This document shows positions 59,994-64,000 of a DNA stretch of 64,000 nt, piece by piece; the stretch's first letter is position 1, and each line of letters opens with the position of its first letter. The translations under genes and the position numbers were made by a program. Location: NCBI GenBank assembly GCA_033558025.1, contig JAUCEF010000003.1, positions 2,072,001 to 2,136,000 of the forward strand, read 5' to 3'. Below the pieces are notes generated by a model, which made no database searches, had not been told where the DNA came from, and saw nothing but the letters and a program-made list of their open reading frames with translations. This stretch comes from Phytophthora sp. 'mugwort' (lineage: Eukaryota > Oomycota > Peronosporomycetes > Peronosporales > Peronosporaceae).

Positions 59994-61622
59994 ATGAGAC
60001 CCAAGAAACAGAAGCTGAAAAAGGACGGCACGCCGTATAAACCGCGGAAAGGGTGGGGCCCCTACCGGTCCGTACCCAACGAGCGCTCCGTCGCGTTTAA
60101 CTTGCAGCTGGACGTGCAGAATCTGCAGCAAGAAGTGCAGAGCCTCTTGACGCTTCGAGACATTCTACAGACCAAAACGTTGGTGCAACGCCACACACCC
60201 GAAGGCTCCTTGACGAGACTCGTGAATGAATACTTGTTTGTCTTCCGGAAAGGGGTCGTACCGCATCAACCAGAGCGTGGGAGGATCGTGGAAGAACGAG
60301 ACCAACGAGCGTTCATGCGAAGTGTCATGGATCCAGATGTAGAGCTGGGCCCTGGCCTCCCTCGAGGACCTGACGTTATCATGGACCAGATGGCCAATTA
60401 CTCCAACTTTCTACACTTTATCTTGTTGACTGGAGTGGTGGACAGCATCATCGTGACGGAAGACTCCGTGTTGATCACGGATGCAGCGTCGTTCGTGTTT
60501 CAAGTTACAAGGAGCACGATCGAGATGGTATTTCCGCATATCATTGGCAACGAGTGGCTTGTGGCGCAGCTCGTGGGTCAGGAGGCGGAGGCACAAGGAC
60601 GATCGACCTTCCACTTTAATTCGGCGGGCAAGTGCTACAAATATGACGTTGAAATGAACTTTGTGGAAGCATTTATGGACATTGTGAAAGATCCTCGCAT
60701 TGTAGATGTGTTGCTTGGACGGGCATTGATCACATATAATGGCATGCTTGGCATTACTTACGAGGACTGGGAACCTAAAGAAGAAGAGAAAGCACAGGCC
60801 TCTCACCATGATAATGAAGTGAACGTGGTCTACGAAGGAAACACCTGGGACAATGAACAAAACGACGCTTCGCAAGCATTGAAAGTCGCTGCTGGGAAAT
60901 CCACACAATGCTCGGCATCCTCTACGTCAGCAGAGTTCTGCCGGAAAATTGTGGAAGACTATTTCTCTGCATTCTCCACGGGCTACGAAGAAAACACAGT
61001 GACGCCAATTGGTGTAACACAGAAGGAGTTTTCCCTGCATCGATTTGGCTCGCGGAAAGAAGCTGAGGCGAAGCCGATTGTCAAACATGTGAAAGAACGG
61101 TGGCGCGTCCTGAATAAATCCTTCAAGGTGCTTTCGTTCCAGCGAAAAGGAGCAGCGATACAAACCGAGTGGAGCGTTGACGGCAGTTCCTGCCTCGTTG
61201 TATCAGAGGCAACGTACCTTCTTCGCATCACCATGGACTCTATCCAGTCAGTGTTTCCACACCTGTTCTTCAATACAAAACTACTGGACACTCTTGTCGG
61301 AAAAGTAATCACGGTGCCATCCCAAATTATATTTTCGATTGAGAAAACCACGGGTCACATCTCCGAAATCAACGAACAAATGGACTTTGATGTAGCTATA
61401 GCTGACATTGTTTCCGATCCGCAAGATTTCTCGCGTGTGATTTCGCAAGCGCGGCTGACTCGAGACGGAGTGGGTTACACTACATATAGGTCCGCTTCAA
61501 GAAGTTGTGATGGCGAAATTCAACGTTCTCTCGAGAGGAAACGCTGTGAGAACCGTCTAGATATTTCGTTAACTGCTAACAGAAGTTCACGTACAATGAA
61601 TGTAGCTGACATTCTCGACTAA
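59994..61622 (+). CDS. bZIP-like protein with two related C-terminal domains
   Basis: Intact 542-codon gene. The first ATG (59994) opens 'MRPKKQKLKKDGTPYKPRKG', a Lys-rich basic start, then 'GWGPYRSVPNERSVAFNLQL', a signature of an oomycete-specific bZIP-like family, running into a short hydrophobic-heptad helix ('LDVQNLQQEVQSLLTLRDIL', residues about 38-57). Residues about 70-255 form an alpha/beta domain of SnoaL/NTF2-like appearance (ending 'DVLLGRALITYNGMLGITYE'). Residues about 300-500 look like a diverged second copy, with corresponding blocks 'IEMVFPHIIGNEWLVAQLVG' and 'IQSVFPHLFFNTKLLDTLVG'. Nuclear DNA-binding regulator is inferred from the family; the role of the second domain is unknown. 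An acidic Ser/Glu linker separates the copies. Confidence 0.9.
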   Translation: MRPKKQKLKKDGTPYKPRKGWGPYRSVPNERSVAFNLQLDVQNLQQEVQSLLTLRDILQTKTLVQRHTPEGSLTRLVNEYLFVFRKGVVPHQPERGRIVEERDQRAFMRSVMDPDVELGPGLPRGPDVIMDQMANYSNFLHFILLTGVVDSIIVTEDSVLITDAASFVFQVTRSTIEMVFPHIIGNEWLVAQLVGQEAEAQGRSTFHFNSAGKCYKYDVEMNFVEAFMDIVKDPRIVDVLLGRALITYNGMLGITYEDWEPKEEEKAQASHHDNEVNVVYEGNTWDNEQNDASQALKVAAGKSTQCSASSTSAEFCRKIVEDYFSAFSTGYEENTVTPIGVTQKEFSLHRFGSRKEAEAKPIVKHVKERWRVLNKSFKVLSFQRKGAAIQTEWSVDGSSCLVVSEATYLLRITMDSIQSVFPHLFFNTKLLDTLVGKVITVPSQIIFSIEKTTGHISEINEQMDFDVAIADIVSDPQDFSRVISQARLTRDGVGYTTYRSASRSCDGEIQRSLERKRCENRLDISLTANRSSRTMNVADILD

Positions 61623-62652
61623 GCAAAGAACTAAGGAAATCTTCAACTATCTCGATGACGTGGAGTATTTTTAATATTGCTGCTTCGAAATTGGATTTGA
61701 AACTTGAAATTAAACCTGAGATGTAGGAAATGAAAAGAAATTAAATGGGTACATGCTACTTGTAGTGTGGTGTCGTCAACGGGCTGGCTACAGTACTACC
61801 CTCAGAGTTATGGTCTCACTTGTAGCATGGCAGAGGATACGCATAAAGTTCGACGCGTTCACTTTCAATTCTTGCAAGCAATACACTTAGCCATTAATTC
61901 CGTGTAGGTTGGTGTTGAGTTGCTTGGAGCCCACATTTTGCAATACTATGATACTGATATTGATCACTAACTACACGCCCACTGAACAGGCAATACAGTA
62001 CAAGACAAGTACTTCAGTAAACAGTGCAAATGCAGCCGTAGATTCCACGCAACTCGCGGATGCGAATCCTCACAGCAAACCCTCACGCTTAGTACACTCT
62101 GTTGGTCTTGGCTGTCATTTTTGTTGCATGCATCGACGTTCTCGTGAACGGGGCTGCAAAAGTCTCCTGAACCTCAGCACGGATAGTAAAGTAGAACCTG
62201 CTACAGATGCCGTTGTCCCAAAGTCGAAGCGACGATGGGTACACTTTGAAGAAGCCAGTGGTGTGATACCCACTTTCATACAAATGCCAAGATAGTCGTT
62301 AAACTCAACCACGCAGATACTTTCATACAAACGATCTTTCTTTCGGCAAGGTTACACGATTATACAAGCATGCTTCTATGCACTGACAACATTCAAATGT
62401 TACCTATTTACATAGGGTATTCTTTCTCCTAGGCGGAAAATATCTGCGTGTAGATAAATCGTGCACCCAGACGGCAGTCCGCGACTAACCGACCGGCGCG
62501 CCACCTCACCGGATCATTTACGCGACGCTCCGCTGTCGATTCCGTTGCACCCCACAGCGCCTCGCACACCTTATTCGACGCGCCTGCGTCTCCTGTACCC
62601 TCTTCTGATACCTCTGTCGCCCTTCACACCCGTCTCTATTCCGCGCTAGACC
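61623..62652. other. Intergenic region and 5' leader of the C2 gene
   Basis: It contains the 3' flank of the bZIP-like gene and the promoter of the next. A plus frame at 61909-62295 lacks an ATG at its start and has no family resemblance. The last 190 bp (62461-62649) is pyrimidine- and CG-rich, as expected for a 5' leader; its open frame is not considered coding. Confidence 0.5.
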
Positions 62653-64000
62653 ATGGCGTCTCTAGGTGGCGTGCGCGTGAACGTCGTGGAGGCGCGCGGT
62701 ATCCTGGCGGCCGACGCCGGTGGCACGAGCGACCCATACGTGACCATCAATCTGCTGGACGCCAAGGGCGCGGTGATGCCTGCAGGCGGCACCTTCAAAA
62801 CGAGCGTCATCAAGAAGACGCTTGCTCCACGCTGGGACGAGACGTTCGTGGTGGCCGACAAGCTGGACTTGCGCACCGTCACGACGCTGCGCCTCCTGCT
62901 GCGCGACTCGGACGGTGCCTTCTTAAGCGACGACGTGCTGGGCGTGGTGGACATCCCGGCCTCGCTGCTGCTGCAGGAGCTGAGAGAGCCGCTGGACAAC
63001 TGGTTTCAACTCACTAAGCACGACAAGATGAAGAAGGACTCCAAGGGCGAGCTACGCGTCGTGTTAGAGCGACTCACGACCGAGGAGTCCATGGCTGGCA
63101 GAGGCACGGGGGTTAACATCGACCCGGGTCTGGAGACGAAGCCCAGCCAGACAGTAAGCAACGAGCCGCCAAACCTGCTGTATGTGACGCTGAAGGCGGG
63201 CAATAACCTGCTCGGTATGGATAACAACGGTACGACGAGCGATCCGATTGTGTTTCTAACTTTTAACGGACAAAAACACGAGTCTACGAAGAAGGAGAAG
63301 ACGCTCAAGCCGCAATGGAATGAGAAGTTCGGCTTCTTTGCTCCAGACGTGAAGAACAATCTGTCGATTCTGGTCGAGGATTATGATATAACAATCAACG
63401 ATTTCATGGGCAAGGCAGATGTGTCGCTGAAGGATTTACAGCCATATGTTGAGAAGAATGTCTCGGTGGAACTTGGTGGCAAGAAGGGAAAGAAGGATAA
63501 ACTGGAGCGAGGTTACCTCTTACTGACGCTATTGTGGACATTTGACAAGGACGCGCGTGACATCGCGGCCAAGAAGAAGAAATCGACGTTTTTGCCGAAC
63601 TTTGGCGTGCCGGATCAAGACTACGACTCGGACGACAACGATGGCGTTGAAATTGATGATAAAGCCAGCAAAAAATCAGAGGAAGAATTGAAAAAAGAGC
63701 GAGAAGAAAAGGCGGAGAAACAGGCGGCGTTAGTGTCCGAGCTGAGCAGTTTCGAGATTAAGTCTGGGGATTACAACGTCCAGGTCCACGTCATTGAAGC
63801 GCGCGATCTTGTACCCAAAGACTCAACAGGAACGTCAGATCCAGTTGTGTATGTCGAAGTCTTTGGAGAGAAACAGCAAACAGCCGTCAAGAAGCAAGTG
63901 CTAAGCTGTTTCTGGGACGATCTACTGATCTTTCCATTCCGCAACTTGGACAAGGCTGAAGTCGAGATGGGATACGTTCGTTTGAGTGTCATGGATGCCA
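62653..64000 (+). CDS. Multi-C2-domain (ferlin-like) protein, 5' part
   Basis: ATG at 62653 in a good context (GACCATGGCG) opens a frame that stays open to the end of the window (449 codons, incomplete). C2 domain 1 spans residues about 5-115 ('VRVNVVEARGILAADAGGTS' followed by DPYV, with calcium-ligand-type Asp residues and 'LRDSDGAFLSDDVLG'). C2 domain 2 spans about 172-280 ('LYVTLKAGNNLLGMDNNGTT' followed by SDP, then 'VEDYDITINDFMGKADV'). A Lys/Glu-rich charged linker follows (about 300-365), then the start of C2 domain 3 ('YNVQVHVIEARDLVPKDSTG' followed by TSDPVV). Tandem C2 domains with a charged linker suggest a ferlin-like or extended-synaptotagmin-like calcium-dependent membrane protein; the C-terminal anchor would lie outside the window. 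Confidence 0.92.
   Translation, partial: MASLGGVRVNVVEARGILAADAGGTSDPYVTINLLDAKGAVMPAGGTFKTSVIKKTLAPRWDETFVVADKLDLRTVTTLRLLLRDSDGAFLSDDVLGVVDIPASLLLQELREPLDNWFQLTKHDKMKKDSKGELRVVLERLTTEESMAGRGTGVNIDPGLETKPSQTVSNEPPNLLYVTLKAGNNLLGMDNNGTTSDPIVFLTFNGQKHESTKKEKTLKPQWNEKFGFFAPDVKNNLSILVEDYDITINDFMGKADVSLKDLQPYVEKNVSVELGGKKGKKDKLERGYLLLTLLWTFDKDARDIAAKKKKSTFLPNFGVPDQDYDSDDNDGVEIDDKASKKSEEELKKEREEKAEKQAALVSELSSFEIKSGDYNVQVHVIEARDLVPKDSTGTSDPVVYVEVFGEKQQTAVKKQVLSCFWDDLLIFPFRNLDKAEVEMGYVRLSVMDA

Noticed and set aside
62461..62649. Pro/Leu-rich open frame before the C2 gene
   Set aside because: It begins without a clear ATG context, is pyrimidine-rich leader sequence and ends just before the real ATG at 62653.
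1..64000. CRISPR arrays, bacterial operons or ribosome-binding sites
   Set aside because: The window is eukaryotic: introns, LTR/LINE/MULE/PiggyBac elements and widely spaced genes. Repeats seen are minisatellite or TE-related, not regularly spaced spacer arrays.

Overview
The window looks like a stretch of the nuclear genome of a plant-pathogenic oomycete of the Peronosporales (a Phytophthora or downy-mildew type; species not resolvable). The evidence is established family knowledge applied to what can be read: very large intronless channel genes with cyclic-nucleotide-binding domains, the oomycete-specific 'GWGPYRSVPNER' bZIP-like family, oomycete SWIM-type MULEs, PiggyBac, Gypsy and Copia lineages, and a decayed gene with signal-peptide, RSLR and dEER-like features of an RxLR effector. 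About three quarters of the window is transposable-element (TE) debris; only three genes look intact.

Layout. 1.0-3.5 kb: minus-strand Copia relic. 4.1-6.9 kb: minus-strand SWIM-type MULE relic. 8139-16266: complete but decayed Gypsy element with two 367-bp LTRs, a 5-bp TCGCA target-site duplication, gag-PR-RT-RH-IN on the plus strand and an antisense coiled-coil ORF region before the 3' LTR. 16.55-20.63 kb: a segment flanked by matching 24-bp inverted repeats, holding a SET-domain methyltransferase relic and a MULE transposase relic. 20.6-22.1 kb: AT-rich foldback repeats. 22.16-22.6 kb: RxLR-like effector pseudogene. 22.6-25.6 kb: minus-strand Copia relic.

26275-34278 is the main gene: one exon, 2667 codons, four successive six-transmembrane + cyclic-nucleotide-binding repeats, so a single polypeptide could make a whole pseudotetrameric channel. 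Only repeat II has a canonical GYGD filter. Immediately downstream, tail to tail, lies a truncated diverged copy of its 3' end.

35.5-36.3 kb: Gypsy LTR plus gag relic. 37.1-41.87 kb: PiggyBac transposase relic, an 18-bp minisatellite, an antisense SANT + DOT1-like methyltransferase relic, and a PiggyBac-like end with TTAA. 42.5-44.5 kb: DUF7869-type TE gene. 44.7-45.8 kb: relatively well preserved SWIM-MULE transposase with two recognisable introns. 45.8-48.3 kb: 3' part of a second Gypsy element, again with antisense ORFs. 48.55-48.61 kb: tRNA-like/16S-rRNA-like chimera, probably organellar. 48.8-52.1 kb: minus-strand LINE (endonuclease and RT). 52.3-52.7 kb: second copy of the Gypsy antisense region. 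53.9-56.2 kb: two Tc1/mariner-type elements, one complete with 171-bp inverted repeats. 56.4-58.8 kb: second cyclic-nucleotide-gated channel gene, broken by frameshifts.

The right end returns to ordinary gene space: an intact bZIP-like protein with two related C-terminal domains (59994-61622) and the start of a multi-C2-domain, ferlin-like protein (62653 to beyond the window). Recurrent themes are TE units associated with histone-methyltransferase relics (SET and DOT1), and antisense ORFs at a fixed position in Gypsy elements.
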